Positions 21,361 through 29,395 of a stretch of 64,000 bases of DNA are shown here, in pieces. A program made the translations under genes and the position numbers. This DNA comes from Sphingomonas rosea. Its GTDB lineage: Bacteria > Pseudomonadota > Alphaproteobacteria > Sphingomonadales > Sphingomonadaceae. How positions within the stretch are numbered: the stretch's first letter is position 1; each line of letters opens with the position of its first letter. Location of the stretch: assembly GCF_039538065.1 (NCBI RefSeq), contig NZ_BAABBR010000001.1, positions 2,611,605 to 2,675,604 on the forward strand, written 5' to 3'. The notes beneath the pieces were generated by a model, which did no database searches, was not told the DNA's origin, and worked only from the letters and a program-made list of their open reading frames with translations.

Positions 21361-22023
21361 CTAGGCGCGGGCGAACCAGATGACGTGGCGCGGGCCCTTG
21401 CCGTTCTGCCGGGCGCGGACCGCGATTTCCTCGACCTTGAAGCGCGCCGCCTGGAGCGTCCTGGCGAAGCGCGGGTCGGGCCCGGCCGACCAGATGGCGA
21501 GAAGGCCGCCGGTGTTGAGCGCTTGTCTCGCCGCGGCAAGGCCCCCTGCTCCGTAGAGTCCGTCATTGGCGGCGCGGACGAGGGCGTCGGGGCCGTTGTC
21601 GACGTCGAGGAGGATCGCGTCCCAGCCGCCGCGCGAGATCTGGTGCGCGACATCGCCGATCGCGATCGTCACGCGCTTGTCCTCGAGGCAGGTCCCGGTA
21701 AGCGCGGCCATCGGTCCCTTGGCCCAGTCGATGATCTCGGGCACCAGTTCGGCGATGGTGATCTCGGCATCCTTCGGGAGCACCGCCAGCGCCGCGCGCA
21801 AGGTAAAGCCCATGCCGTAGCCGCCGATCAGCCAGCGCTGGGCCTTGCGGCCCTGCAACCGCTCGGCGGTGAGGGTCGCGAGCGCTTCCTCCGAGCCGCT
21901 CATCCGCGTGCTCATCAGCTCCTCGCGCTCGACGAGGATCATGTGGTCGACGCCGCGCGAATAGAGCCGCATCTCGGGTCCGCCGGGAATGCGCGCGGTG
22001 GCGAGGAGAGTGCGGGGGATCAT
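21361..22023 (-). CDS. Spermidine-synthase-like methyltransferase-fold protein
   Basis: The 220-residue protein has the Rossmann fold of the spermidine synthase/SAM methyltransferase family: RWLIGGYGMGFTLRAAL (glycine loop), ITIAELVPEIIDWAKG, VTIAIGDVAHQI and WDAILLDVDNGPDALV. It is shorter than true SpeE, lacks its N-terminal beta domain, and the D-N-G-P motif differs from the usual DxxDP. It probably binds a decarboxylated SAM- or SAM-like ligand, but the reaction is unknown. The ATG at 22023 lies 13 bases after korB; longer in-frame starts overlap korB. Confidence 0.8.
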   Translation of the reverse strand: MIPRTLLATARIPGGPEMRLYSRGVDHMILVEREELMSTRMSGSEEALATLTAERLQGRKAQRWLIGGYGMGFTLRAALAVLPKDAEITIAELVPEIIDWAKGPMAALTGTCLEDKRVTIAIGDVAHQISRGGWDAILLDVDNGPDALVRAANDGLYGAGGLAAARQALNTGGLLAIWSAGPDPRFARTLQAARFKVEEIAVRARQNGKGPRHVIWFARA

Positions 22024-22036
22024 GGCGGGTCCCCGC

Positions 22037-23056
22037 CTATTCCGCCCGCGGCTCCTTCTCGACCATCCAGCTCTGCCCCTTGGCGACGAGCGACTGGAGG
22101 TCGGGCTTCTTGCCCTTGGCCGCGGCCTCGTTCTGCTCGTGGACGGCGGCCTCGAAGGTCGAGGCGGGGTCGTCGTAGAGGACGCCCAAAGCGACCGGGA
22201 ACCCGACCATCGGCATCTCGACCAGCATGTGGGCGACGCTGCGATTGCGGACGTTGTGGACGATGACGGCAGGATCGTCGCCGTCGACGACCTTGAGGGT
22301 GAGGGTGTCGATGTCGAGCGCGATGCCCTTGGTGCCATTGGCAAAGAGCATCTTCTCGCCGTGCTTGAGCCAGAGCTGCATCTCGGCGGCGACATCGCGC
22401 GCGGTGAAGGGCGCAAAGACGTCGTCGTTGTATACGACGCAATTCTGGAAGATCTCGACGAACGCGGTGCCCTTGTGCGCGTGCGCCGCCTTGAGGACAT
22501 CGGGGAGGCTCTTGTGGACGTCGATCCCGCGCGCGACGAAGCGGGCGCCGGCACCGAGCGCGAAGGCGCAGGGCCGTGCCGGCCGGTCGACCGAGCCGAA
22601 CGGGGTCGAGGGCGAGCGGGTGCCGATCCGGCTGGTCGGCGAATACTGCCCCTTGGTCAGGCCGTAGATTTCGTTGTTGAAGAGCAGCAGCTGGCAGTCG
22701 AGGTTGCGGCGCAGCAGGTGCATCGTGTGGTTGCCGCCGATGCTCAAGGCGTCGCCGTCACCGGTGATGATCCACACGTCAAGGTCGGGATTGGCGAGCT
22801 TGACCCCCGTTGCCACCGCCGGCGCGCGGCCGTGGATGGTGTGGAAGCCGTAGGTCTCCATGTAATAGGGAAAGCGGCTCGAGCAGCCGATGCCGCTCAC
22901 GAACACGGTCTTCTCCCGCGCGACCCCGAGGTCGGGCATGGTCCGCTGGACGGCCTTGAGCACCGCATAGTCGCCGCAGCCCGGGCACCAGCGCACTTCC
23001 TGGTCGCTCGCCCAGTCCTTGGCGGTGGTCTTCTCGATGGTGGTGAGGTCGTTCAT
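22037..23056 (-). CDS. korB: 2-oxoacid:ferredoxin oxidoreductase, beta subunit
   Basis: The 339-residue subunit binds thiamine pyrophosphate and an iron-sulphur cluster: VRWCPGCGDYAVLKAV and GIGCSSRF carry cluster-ligand Cys, ITGDGDALSIGGNH is the TPP/Mg motif. With KorA it oxidatively decarboxylates 2-oxoglutarate (or a related 2-oxoacid) to the acyl-CoA using ferredoxin, or runs in reverse. It starts 3 bases after korA, so the two are coupled. The subunit arrangement (fused gamma-alpha plus beta) is the two-subunit KorAB type found in some aerobes. Confidence 0.94.
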   Translation of the reverse strand: MNDLTTIEKTTAKDWASDQEVRWCPGCGDYAVLKAVQRTMPDLGVAREKTVFVSGIGCSSRFPYYMETYGFHTIHGRAPAVATGVKLANPDLDVWIITGDGDALSIGGNHTMHLLRRNLDCQLLLFNNEIYGLTKGQYSPTSRIGTRSPSTPFGSVDRPARPCAFALGAGARFVARGIDVHKSLPDVLKAAHAHKGTAFVEIFQNCVVYNDDVFAPFTARDVAAEMQLWLKHGEKMLFANGTKGIALDIDTLTLKVVDGDDPAVIVHNVRNRSVAHMLVEMPMVGFPVALGVLYDDPASTFEAAVHEQNEAAAKGKKPDLQSLVAKGQSWMVEKEPRAE

Positions 23057-23059
23057 GGG

Positions 23060-25045
23060 TCAGCGCACCTGTGCGGCGTGGGGGTGGCCGGCGTCGTGGC
23101 CGCTCCCAGGCTCGGGCAATTGGGTTGTGTCGGGTCCGAGGTCGCGCGGCGGACAGCCGGCGAGCGCCTCGCGGGCGGCGGCCTCGATCTCGGCGATCTT
23201 GAAGGGCTGGCCGCTGATCTTGGTGACGCTCTTGGCGTCGACGAGATACTGGTCGCGAAGCACCGTCTTGAACTGGCCCGAATTCATCTCGGGCACGATG
23301 ACGGCATCGAAGCTGCGGAGAAGCTCGCCGAGGTTCTTCGGCAGCGGCCAGATGTGGCGGACGTGGACGTGGGCGACGTCCTCGCCCTTGTCGAGAAGGC
23401 GCTTCACGGCCTGGTGGATTGGGCCGAAGGTCGAACCCCAGCCGACCACCGCGAGCCGGGCGCCCGCGCGGCCGAGGCAGACGTCCTGGTCGGGGATGTC
23501 GTCGGCGACGCCCAGCACCTTGTCGTGCCGGACCTTGGTCATCTCGGCATGGGCCTGGGGCGAATAGTCGATGTCGCCGGTGCCGGGGCGCTTCTCGATC
23601 CCGCCGATGCGGTGGAGGAGGCCGGGGGTGCCGGGCTTGATCCACGGCCGGGCGAGCCGCTCGTCACGGGCGAAGGGAAGCAACTTGCCGCTCTCGTCGC
23701 GCGGCGCGCCCTCGGTCGTCGCATGCGCCTTCGGGAAGGGCGCATAGCCGCTCATGTCGGGCACCTTCCACGGCTCGGCGGCATTGGCGATGTAGCCGTC
23801 GGTCAGCAGCATGACGGGCGTCATGTAGTGGACCGCGATACGGCAGGCTTCGATCGCGCAGTCGAAGGCGTCGGCGGGCGATCGGGCGGCGATCACCGGC
23901 ATGGGCGCGTCGCCGTTGCGGCCGTAGACCGCCTGATAGAGATCGCTCTGCTCGGTCTTGGTCGGAAGACCGGTCGAGGGGCCGCCGCGCTGCGAGTTGA
24001 CGATGACGAGCGGAAGCTCGGTCATGATCGCCAGGCCCATCGCCTCGGTCTTGAGCGCGATGCCGGGGCCCGACGACGAGGTCACGCCGAGGCTGCCGGC
24101 ATAGCTGGCGCCGATCGCGGCGCAGATGGCGGCGATTTCGTCCTCGGCCTGGAAGGTGGTGATCCCATATTCCTTGAGGCGCGACAGGTGGTGCAGCAGC
24201 GCCGACGCCGGCGTGATGGGATAGCCGCCGAAGAACATCGGCAGGTCGGCGAGCTGGGCGCCCGCAACCAGCCCGAGGCCGAGCGCCTCGGCGCCGGTGA
24301 CGGTGCGGTAGAGGCCCGGCTCGGCCGGGGCGGCTTCGATGTGATGCGGGCGGAAGGCCGCGCCCATCTCGATCGTGTCACCATAGGCATGGCCGGCGTT
24401 GAGCGCCGCGATATTGGCTTCGGCCAGCACCGGCGCCTTGGCGAACTTGGTCTTAAGCCAGTCGACGATCGGGCCGCGGTCACGGTCGAACATCCATAGC
24501 GCGAGGCCGAGCGTCCACATGTTCTTGCAGCGCAGCGCTTCCTTGTTGCCGAGGCCGAACGGCTTCACGGCATCGAGGGTGAGCTGGCTGATGTTGAACT
24601 TGACGAGCTGCCAGCGCGCGAGGCTGCCATCCTCGAGCGGGTTCTGCTCGTAGCCGGCCTTGGCGAGGTTGCGGGCCGAGAACTCGCCCTCGTCGGCGAT
24701 GATCATGCCGCCGTCGCGAAGCGCGGCCACGTTCACCTTCAAGGCAGCCGGGTTCATCGCCACGAGCACGTCGGGCTGGTCGCCTGCGGTCTCGATCGAG
24801 GCCGAGCCGAAATTGATCTGGAAGGCCGAGACGCCGAAGGTCGTCCCCTGCGGCGCGCGGATTTCGGCGGGGAAGTCGGGGAAGGTCGCGAGGTCGTTGC
24901 CGGCGAGCGCGGTCGAGAGCGTGAACTGACCGCCGGTCAGCTGCATGCCATCGCCGGAATCGCCCGCGAACCGGACGACGACATTCTCGGGCGGCGCATC
25001 GCTGTGCGCCTCTTCGGGGGTGAGCAAATGGGTGGCCGTGGCCAT
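23060..25045 (-). CDS. korA: 2-oxoacid:ferredoxin oxidoreductase, fused gamma-alpha subunit
   Basis: The 661-residue protein has an N-terminal gamma domain (VRFAGDSGDGMQLTG, ATFPDFPAEIRAPQGT) followed by the alpha/pyrimidine-binding domain (GNKEALRCKNMWTLGLALW marks the join; then FFGGYPITPASALLHHLSRL, SGPGIALKTEAMGLAIMTELPLVIVNSQRGGPSTGLPTKTEQSDL in pieces). This is the KorA type that pairs with KorB for 2-oxoglutarate:ferredoxin oxidoreductase. It heads a leftward run korA-korB-speE-like-DUF457-photolyase with very short gaps. Its promoter must lie in 25046-25123, shared with the divergent esterase. Confidence 0.94.
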   Translation of the reverse strand: MATATHLLTPEEAHSDAPPENVVVRFAGDSGDGMQLTGGQFTLSTALAGNDLATFPDFPAEIRAPQGTTFGVSAFQINFGSASIETAGDQPDVLVAMNPAALKVNVAALRDGGMIIADEGEFSARNLAKAGYEQNPLEDGSLARWQLVKFNISQLTLDAVKPFGLGNKEALRCKNMWTLGLALWMFDRDRGPIVDWLKTKFAKAPVLAEANIAALNAGHAYGDTIEMGAAFRPHHIEAAPAEPGLYRTVTGAEALGLGLVAGAQLADLPMFFGGYPITPASALLHHLSRLKEYGITTFQAEDEIAAICAAIGASYAGSLGVTSSSGPGIALKTEAMGLAIMTELPLVIVNSQRGGPSTGLPTKTEQSDLYQAVYGRNGDAPMPVIAARSPADAFDCAIEACRIAVHYMTPVMLLTDGYIANAAEPWKVPDMSGYAPFPKAHATTEGAPRDESGKLLPFARDERLARPWIKPGTPGLLHRIGGIEKRPGTGDIDYSPQAHAEMTKVRHDKVLGVADDIPDQDVCLGRAGARLAVVGWGSTFGPIHQAVKRLLDKGEDVAHVHVRHIWPLPKNLGELLRSFDAVIVPEMNSGQFKTVLRDQYLVDAKSVTKISGQPFKIAEIEAAAREALAGCPPRDLGPDTTQLPEPGSGHDAGHPHAAQVR

Positions 25046-25123
25046 GACAAATCCTGCGGGTCTTTGGGGTTGGACGCGCTTTAGCGCGTGGAAGTGCGAA
25101 CGTCACCACGTTAAGGCGATCGC

Positions 25124-26050
25124 ATGACCACGCCTTTCGTCCGCCCCGACGTCGCCGCGCTGCTCGAGGTCGCCAACCGGCCGGGCGCCAAAAGGGCGGT
25201 CGATGTCGGCCTCGAGGCGGCGCGCGGCATGCTTCATGCCAGCCGGCACCTGTTCGATGCCGAGACGGGCCCTCTGGCGGTGAAACGCGACGTGGCGGGC
25301 GGCCCCTGCCCGATGCGGCTCTACGATGCGCGGGAGGATCGCGCGCCGGGACCGTGCCTCGTCTTCTATCATGGCGGCGGGTTCGTGCTCGGCGACCTCG
25401 ACACGCACGAGCCGCTCTGCGCCGAGATCGCGCGGCTCATGGACCTGCCGGTGGTGAGCGTCGACTATGCGCTGGCTCCCGAGCATCCCTTCCCCGCCGG
25501 AGTCGAAGACGCGATCGCCGCCGCGCGCTGGATCGCCGGATCGCCCGGCGAGCTCGGACTTGGGGTGACGGGCCTGATCCTCGCGGGCGACAGCGCGGGC
25601 GGCAATTTCACCATCGTGACCGCGCTTGCCCTGCGCGACGCGCCCGCCGCCGTGCCGGTGCTCGCGCAATGGCCGATGTATCCGGCGGGCAATCCGACGA
25701 AACATTATCCGAGCCTCGATGCCTTTGGCGAAGGCTATCTCCTCAGCCGCGCGAGCATGGGCTGGTTCGACCTATGCTATCGGCCCGATTCGAAGGACTG
25801 GCGCTACGACCCGCTGGCGAAGGACCAGGCGGGCCTGCCGCCGACGCTGGTCGTGACCGCAGGGCTCGATCCGATCCGCGACCAGGGCCGCGCCTATGCC
25901 GCCGCCTGCGCCGCCGCCGGGGTCGAGACGGTTTACCTCGAATGCGCCGGCACGATCCACGGCTTCCTCAATCTTCGCAAGGCCTTGCCGAGCGCGCAAA
26001 CCGACCTCGAGCGCTGCGTCATGCACCTGAAGCTGCTCATCGCCCGCTAG
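25124..26050 (+). CDS. HSL-family alpha/beta hydrolase (esterase)
   Basis: The 308-residue protein has the hormone-sensitive-lipase family motifs: FYHGGGFVLGD (oxyanion hole), LAGDSAGGNF (nucleophile Ser), then GLDPIRDQG (catalytic Asp) and GTIHGFLN (catalytic His). It is a cytoplasmic carboxylesterase of family IV, active on short acyl esters; the natural substrate is not evident. No signal peptide is seen. It is divergent from korA with a 78-base gap. Confidence 0.92.
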   Translation: MTTPFVRPDVAALLEVANRPGAKRAVDVGLEAARGMLHASRHLFDAETGPLAVKRDVAGGPCPMRLYDAREDRAPGPCLVFYHGGGFVLGDLDTHEPLCAEIARLMDLPVVSVDYALAPEHPFPAGVEDAIAAARWIAGSPGELGLGVTGLILAGDSAGGNFTIVTALALRDAPAAVPVLAQWPMYPAGNPTKHYPSLDAFGEGYLLSRASMGWFDLCYRPDSKDWRYDPLAKDQAGLPPTLVVTAGLDPIRDQGRAYAAACAAAGVETVYLECAGTIHGFLNLRKALPSAQTDLERCVMHLKLLIAR

Positions 26051-26084
26051 GGGCATCGCCGGAACGAACCGAACCGGACCGACA

Positions 26085-26109
26085 GGAACCGCTGCCCCTC
26101 CCCTTCGCT
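26085..26109 (+). promoter_or_regulatory. Possible EcfG-type stress promoter upstream of the 26.2 kb gene
   Basis: GGAAC at 26085-26089, a 16-base spacer, and CGCT at 26106-26109 come within one base of the GGAAC-N16/17-CGTT pattern used by the alphaproteobacterial general stress sigma factor EcfG. It lies 45 bases before the ATG of a protein with a stress-protein-like domain. One mismatch in the -10 and high GC make this only a suggestion. Confidence 0.22.
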
Positions 26110-26153
26110 GGTCCTCTGCCCGGCAAGTACGCCGGGTACAGGAGGATTTTACC

Positions 26154-26711
26154 ATGCAGACCAACATCGTATCGGCCGTGTTCGACAGCCGCAGCGAAGC
26201 GGAACGCGCGATCCAGCAGCTGCAGAGCGCGGGCGCGGACCACAACAGCATCTCGATCGTCGGCCAGCATGACGCGGAAGAAGCCGGTGCGACCGACGGG
26301 ACCGTGCGCGACGGCGACGAGCCCACCAGCTTCATCGCCAAGGCCGCCGCCGGTTCGGGTATCGGCGCGCTGCTCGGCGTCGCCGCCCTCGCCATTCCGG
26401 GCGTCGGTCCGCTCGCCGCCGCTGGTGCGATCGCAGCCGCCGCCATTCCCGGTGCGGCCCTCACCGGCACCGCACTCGGTGCGGCCGCCGGCGGCCTCAG
26501 CGATCTCTTCAGCAGCCACGGCGTCAGCCGCGAGGATGCCGATTATTATGGCGAGCGGGTGAGCAACGGCGGCGTGTTCGTCTCGGTCGATACCGAGCGC
26601 AGCGGCCTGTCGCGCCTGCAGGCGGAAGACATCCTCACCAATGCCGGCGGTCACAGCAGCGCTCGCGCCCGCATGACCGGCGACGCGACCACCGGCACCG
26701 CAAGCTACTGA
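26154..26711 (+). CDS. YflT/17M-like stress domain protein with glycine-zipper helix
   Basis: The 185-residue protein begins with a domain like heat-induced stress protein YflT/general stress protein 17M (VSAVFDSRSEAERAIQQLQSAG), continues with a Gly/Ala-rich hydrophobic stretch (about 70-118) that looks like a glycine zipper or membrane-associated helical hairpin, and ends with DADYYGERVSNGGVFVSVDTE and a polar tail. No signal peptide is seen. AGGAGGA is placed well before the ATG. The function is unknown; family members rise under stress. A strong hairpin follows the gene. Confidence 0.78.
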   Translation: MQTNIVSAVFDSRSEAERAIQQLQSAGADHNSISIVGQHDAEEAGATDGTVRDGDEPTSFIAKAAAGSGIGALLGVAALAIPGVGPLAAAGAIAAAAIPGAALTGTALGAAAGGLSDLFSSHGVSREDADYYGERVSNGGVFVSVDTERSGLSRLQAEDILTNAGGHSSARARMTGDATTGTASY

Positions 26712-26716
26712 CCCTC

Positions 26717-26747
26717 GGGCCGGCCCGGACTTGACCCCGGGCCGGCC
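26717..26747 (+). terminator. GC-rich hairpin after the stress-domain gene
   Basis: An 11-base perfect inverted repeat GGCCGGCCCGG (26718-26728) / CCGGGCCGGCC (26737-26747) with an 8-base loop lies directly after the stop. It lacks a T run, so it may end or stabilise the transcript rather than be a full intrinsic terminator. Confidence 0.45.
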
Positions 26748-26767
26748 TTCGGCCTTTCCCCGCAACC

Positions 26768-27247
26768 ATGACCAAGACTCAGGAATATCGCCGCGGAGTC
26801 GGCATCATGCTCCTCAACGCCAATCGCGAGGTCTGGGTCGGGCGGCGGATCGACCGGACCGACGAAGCCTGGCAGATGCCGCAGGGCGGGATCGATCCGG
26901 GCGAGGAGCCGTGGGAAACCGCGCTGCGCGAACTCGAAGAGGAGACGGGCATTCCCCCGCATCTCGTCGAGCGCATTTCCGACGCCCCCGAGCGGCTGCG
27001 CTACGACCTCCCCGAGGAGCTGCGCGCCAAATTGTGGGGCGGCAAGTGGAAGGGGCAGGAGCAGGACTGGTTCCTGTGCCGCTTCCTCGGCCGCGAGAGC
27101 GACGTCGACATCGCCACCAAGCATCCCGAATTCGACGCATGGAAGTGGGTTGAGGCGAGCGAGCTGCCTGACATGATCGTGCCCTTCAAGCGCGACCTCT
27201 ATCGCCAGCTGCTCGCGCACTTCCGGGACGAACTCGGCCTTCCCTGA
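26768..27247 (+). CDS. rppH: RNA pyrophosphohydrolase (Nudix)
   Basis: The 159-residue Nudix protein has the box GGIDPGEEPWETALRELEEETGI in the canonical spacing, preceded by VGRRIDRTDEAWQMPQGG and followed by KWKGQEQDWFLCRF and FDAWKWVEASELPDMIVPFKRDLYRQL. This matches RppH/IalA, which removes pyrophosphate from the 5' end of mRNA and starts decay, and also cleaves diadenosine polyphosphates. Length is typical. It ends at a bidirectional terminator. Confidence 0.94.
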   Translation: MTKTQEYRRGVGIMLLNANREVWVGRRIDRTDEAWQMPQGGIDPGEEPWETALRELEEETGIPPHLVERISDAPERLRYDLPEELRAKLWGGKWKGQEQDWFLCRFLGRESDVDIATKHPEFDAWKWVEASELPDMIVPFKRDLYRQLLAHFRDELGLP

Positions 27248-27267
27248 GATCGTCGAAAGCCAAACGA

Positions 27268-27300
27268 AAAGGGCTCGCGCCACAGCGGCACGAGCCCTTT
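27268..27300. terminator. Bidirectional intrinsic terminator
   Basis: AAAGGGCTCG (27268-27277) pairs perfectly with CGAGCCCTTT (27291-27300) around a 13-base loop. The T-rich 3' side is seen on both strands (CCCTTTCGTCTT rightward, CCCTTTTCGTTT leftward), so it can end both rppH and the convergent small gene. Confidence 0.78.
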
Positions 27301-27318
27301 CGTCTTCAGAGCGAGACT

Positions 27319-27642
27319 TCAGACGCTCTGCTTGGCGCCCATCGCGTCGGCAAGTTTGCGGACCTTCTCGGCAACCTTGGGATCGTCGGCGCGGTCGGCG
27401 GCCTTGGCCGTCGCCTCCCCGATCTTCTGCAGGAGATCCTGCAGCTTGCCCGTGTCGGGCTCGTCGGCATTGAGCAGTTTCTCGAGCCGCTCGAGTTCCG
27501 AAGCGAGGCCCTTGGCGCCGGTGAAATCGGCCTTGCGAAGGGCTTCGACCCATTCACCGGCAAGCTTGGCGCCCTGCTTGGGGCTGGTGTTCTCGATTCC
27601 CTTGTCGAAGGCATTTTCGGTGGCGACAAAACGCTGCGGCAT
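27319..27642 (-). CDS. Small helical protein of unknown function
   Basis: The 107-residue protein starting MPQRFVATENAFDKG is predicted from composition to be nearly all helical and charged (VEALRKADFTGAKGLASELERLEKLL, then KLQDLLQKIGEATAKAADRAD). I do not recognise a named family. The ATG at 27642 is favoured over the upstream in-frame start at 27690 because AGGAG lies a proper distance before it. No signal or membrane segment is seen. It stands alone between rppH and the superoxide dismutase gene. Confidence 0.72.
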   Translation of the reverse strand: MPQRFVATENAFDKGIENTSPKQGAKLAGEWVEALRKADFTGAKGLASELERLEKLLNADEPDTGKLQDLLQKIGEATAKAADRADDPKVAEKVRKLADAMGAKQSV

Positions 27643-27746
27643 GATCGGCTCCTGGGTGACTGGGCGACGAAACGGCCGCCACCCATCCAACGAAGCGACC
27701 CGCCGATCGCCGCTACGGCTTATCGGCGGGGCCGGAGCTGCAACGA

Positions 27747-28268
27747 TCAGCCGGCGGGGCTGAGGACCGCGCAGGCGACGCGGTCGCCGCTATTGCCGCT
27801 GGGGTCGGTCATGTTGTCGTCCTCGCCCGCATGGATGACCAGCGCCGAGCCGTCCGCGTCGCGCAGCTGCGCGAGCGTCGCGCCGGTCAGGACCACCGTC
27901 TCGCGCAAGGTGCCGTTGGCGGCGACGGGGACATTGGGAAGGTCACCCGCGTGCGGGCCAGCGGGATTCATCGTGCCGTGCTTGCGCATCGCCGGGTTCC
28001 AGTGTCCGCCCGCGGTGGTGAAGGCCGGCGCGTCGCAGCGGCCAACGGCGTGGACATGGAGGCCATGGCGGCCGACGCTCATGCCATTGCCCTCGATCCG
28101 GAAGCTGACCGCGCCTGGCGTCTCCCACATGCGAACGGTGCCGACCGACTGGCCGCTCGCGCCGATCAGCGGCACGGCCATGGCGTTGGAGGGGGCGTCC
28201 ATCGGGGTGGCGCAGGCGGCGAGCAGGCTGGCGGCGGCGGCAGGAAAGACGAACTGGCGAATGGTCAT
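27747..28268 (-). CDS. sodC: Cu/Zn superoxide dismutase family lipoprotein
   Basis: The 173-residue protein has a lipoprotein leader (LLAACAT) and the SodC fold motifs: GRHGLHVHAVGRCDAP (Cu ligands and disulphide Cys), AGGHWNP, GPHAGDLPNVPV (bridging His and Zn ligands), LVIHAGEDDN and SGDRVACAVL with the second disulphide Cys. The HVH pair, the bridging H and the last H are present, so it is likely an active periplasmic or outer-membrane superoxide dismutase. It is transcribed leftward on its own. Confidence 0.88.
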   Translation of the reverse strand: MTIRQFVFPAAAASLLAACATPMDAPSNAMAVPLIGASGQSVGTVRMWETPGAVSFRIEGNGMSVGRHGLHVHAVGRCDAPAFTTAGGHWNPAMRKHGTMNPAGPHAGDLPNVPVAANGTLRETVVLTGATLAQLRDADGSALVIHAGEDDNMTDPSGNSGDRVACAVLSPAG

Positions 28269-28304
28269 GATCTGATTCTCCTCGCGGCGCTAACGTCCGA
28301 CAAC

Positions 28305-28341
28305 GAAAAAAGGGCGGCTCTCCGGTGAAGGAAAGCCGCCC
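28305..28341 (-). terminator. Intrinsic terminator of the tonB-exbBD operon
   Basis: On the minus strand GGGCGGCT (28341-28334) pairs with AGCCGCCC (28319-28312) and is followed by six T residues (28311-28306). It lies 34 bases after the stop of the last exbD and closes the leftward operon. Confidence 0.85.
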
Positions 28342-28374
28342 AGGATCATTCGGGATGGTTCCCGAACCTTGGTC

Positions 28375-28806
28375 TTAGAAGGACTTGGCGTAGGCCTCGT
28401 TGCCGACGAAGCCCATCTTCGAGACATTCGCCTGCTTGGTCACGACCAGCACCTGGTCGACGAGGTCGTAGGCCGCATCGGCTTCCGGCTGCAGGTGAAG
28501 CTCCGGAACGGGGTTCATCTGCTGCGTGATGTCGAGATACTGGCGGAGCTGGACCTGGTTCACGGGCGCGCCGTTCCACAGGATCGCGCCCGCCTGGGTC
28601 ACGACGATCTTGTTCTTGACCGGGTCGATCACCTGCTCGTTGGGCGGATTGCCCTGCGGCAGGTCGAGCTTCACGGCGTGAGTCTGCGGCGGGATGGTGA
28701 TGATCAGCATGATGATCAGCACCAGCATGACGTCGATCAACGGAGTCGTGTTGATCTCCATCATCGGCTCGCCTTCGGAGTTATTCGAAGTCGTCTGCAT
28801 CGCCAT
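28375..28806 (-). CDS. exbD: ExbD/TolR family biopolymer transporter (second ExbD)
   Basis: The 143-residue protein has a short cytoplasmic N-terminus, the MMEINTTPLIDVMLVLIIMLI segment with the essential Asp in the single membrane helix, and a periplasmic domain ending in VVTKQANVSKMGFVGNEAYAKSF. ExbD works with ExbB to use the proton gradient to drive TonB. Start 28806 is chosen because AAGGA precedes it and it leads straight to the motif; the longer frame overlaps the upstream exbD. It is the second of two exbD paralogues in the operon and differs clearly from the first in its periplasmic part. Confidence 0.92.
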   Translation of the reverse strand: MAMQTTSNNSEGEPMMEINTTPLIDVMLVLIIMLIITIPPQTHAVKLDLPQGNPPNEQVIDPVKNKIVVTQAGAILWNGAPVNQVQLRQYLDITQQMNPVPELHLQPEADAAYDLVDQVLVVTKQANVSKMGFVGNEAYAKSF

Positions 28807-28823
28807 GAGGCGTGTTCCTTTTC

Positions 28824-29312
28824 TTACAGACGGCTGACGGTCGCACCCGGCGGCGGCTCGGAAACGAAGCCGACGCGGGCGAAGCCGGCGCGCTGCATCT
28901 GGTAAATCGTGCCCCCGATGCACTTGTACGGCGTGTTCACGTCGCCGCGGATGTGCACTTCCGGCATGGTCTCGTCGGTGAGGTTCTCGGCACCGCCGGC
29001 CTTGGCCACGGCATCCTCAAGCTTCTTCACCGCCATGTCGAGCAGGGCGTCCGACCCGATCGGGGTCATGCCGTTGTAGACTTCGCACGAGCCGCCGGGA
29101 CCACCGCGCACGGTCAGTTCGACGTTCTCGGGCTTGGTTTCGCGCACTTCATAGGCAGTCTTGGGGAGGGCGATCGGAACGCTTTCCACCACCACCGGGA
29201 CGGCGATGAGGAAGATGATCAGGAGCACCAGCATCACGTCCACGAGGGGCGTGGTGTTGATGTCCGACATCGGGACGTCGTCGCCGTCTTCCTTGCCGAC
29301 ACTCATTGCCAT
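28824..29312 (-). CDS. exbD: ExbD/TolR family biopolymer transporter (first ExbD)
   Basis: The 162-residue protein has the same membrane motif as its neighbour (SDINTTPLVDVMLVLLIIFLI, with the conserved Asp) but a larger periplasmic domain with a Cys in GGPGGSCEVYNG and another in TPYKCIGGTIYQMQ, which could form a disulphide; the second ExbD lacks both. This suggests the two ExbD proteins are not simple copies. It sits between exbB and the second exbD in the same direction. Confidence 0.92.
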   Translation of the reverse strand: MAMSVGKEDGDDVPMSDINTTPLVDVMLVLLIIFLIAVPVVVESVPIALPKTAYEVRETKPENVELTVRGGPGGSCEVYNGMTPIGSDALLDMAVKKLEDAVAKAGGAENLTDETMPEVHIRGDVNTPYKCIGGTIYQMQRAGFARVGFVSEPPPGATVSRL

Positions 29313-29395
29313 GGGATCAGTCTTCCCTCTTCAATTCGATTCATCGGTTCGGACGGGCCGGGCATCATCAGACGCCCGGCCCCCTGAACGATGGC

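Noticed and set aside
21989..24499. 836-codon open frame antisense to korA/korB
   Set aside because: High-GC codon shadow; the reverse-strand frames encode complete KorA and KorB with intact motifs, and the antisense product has no domain and a biased Arg/Gly/Ala/Val composition.
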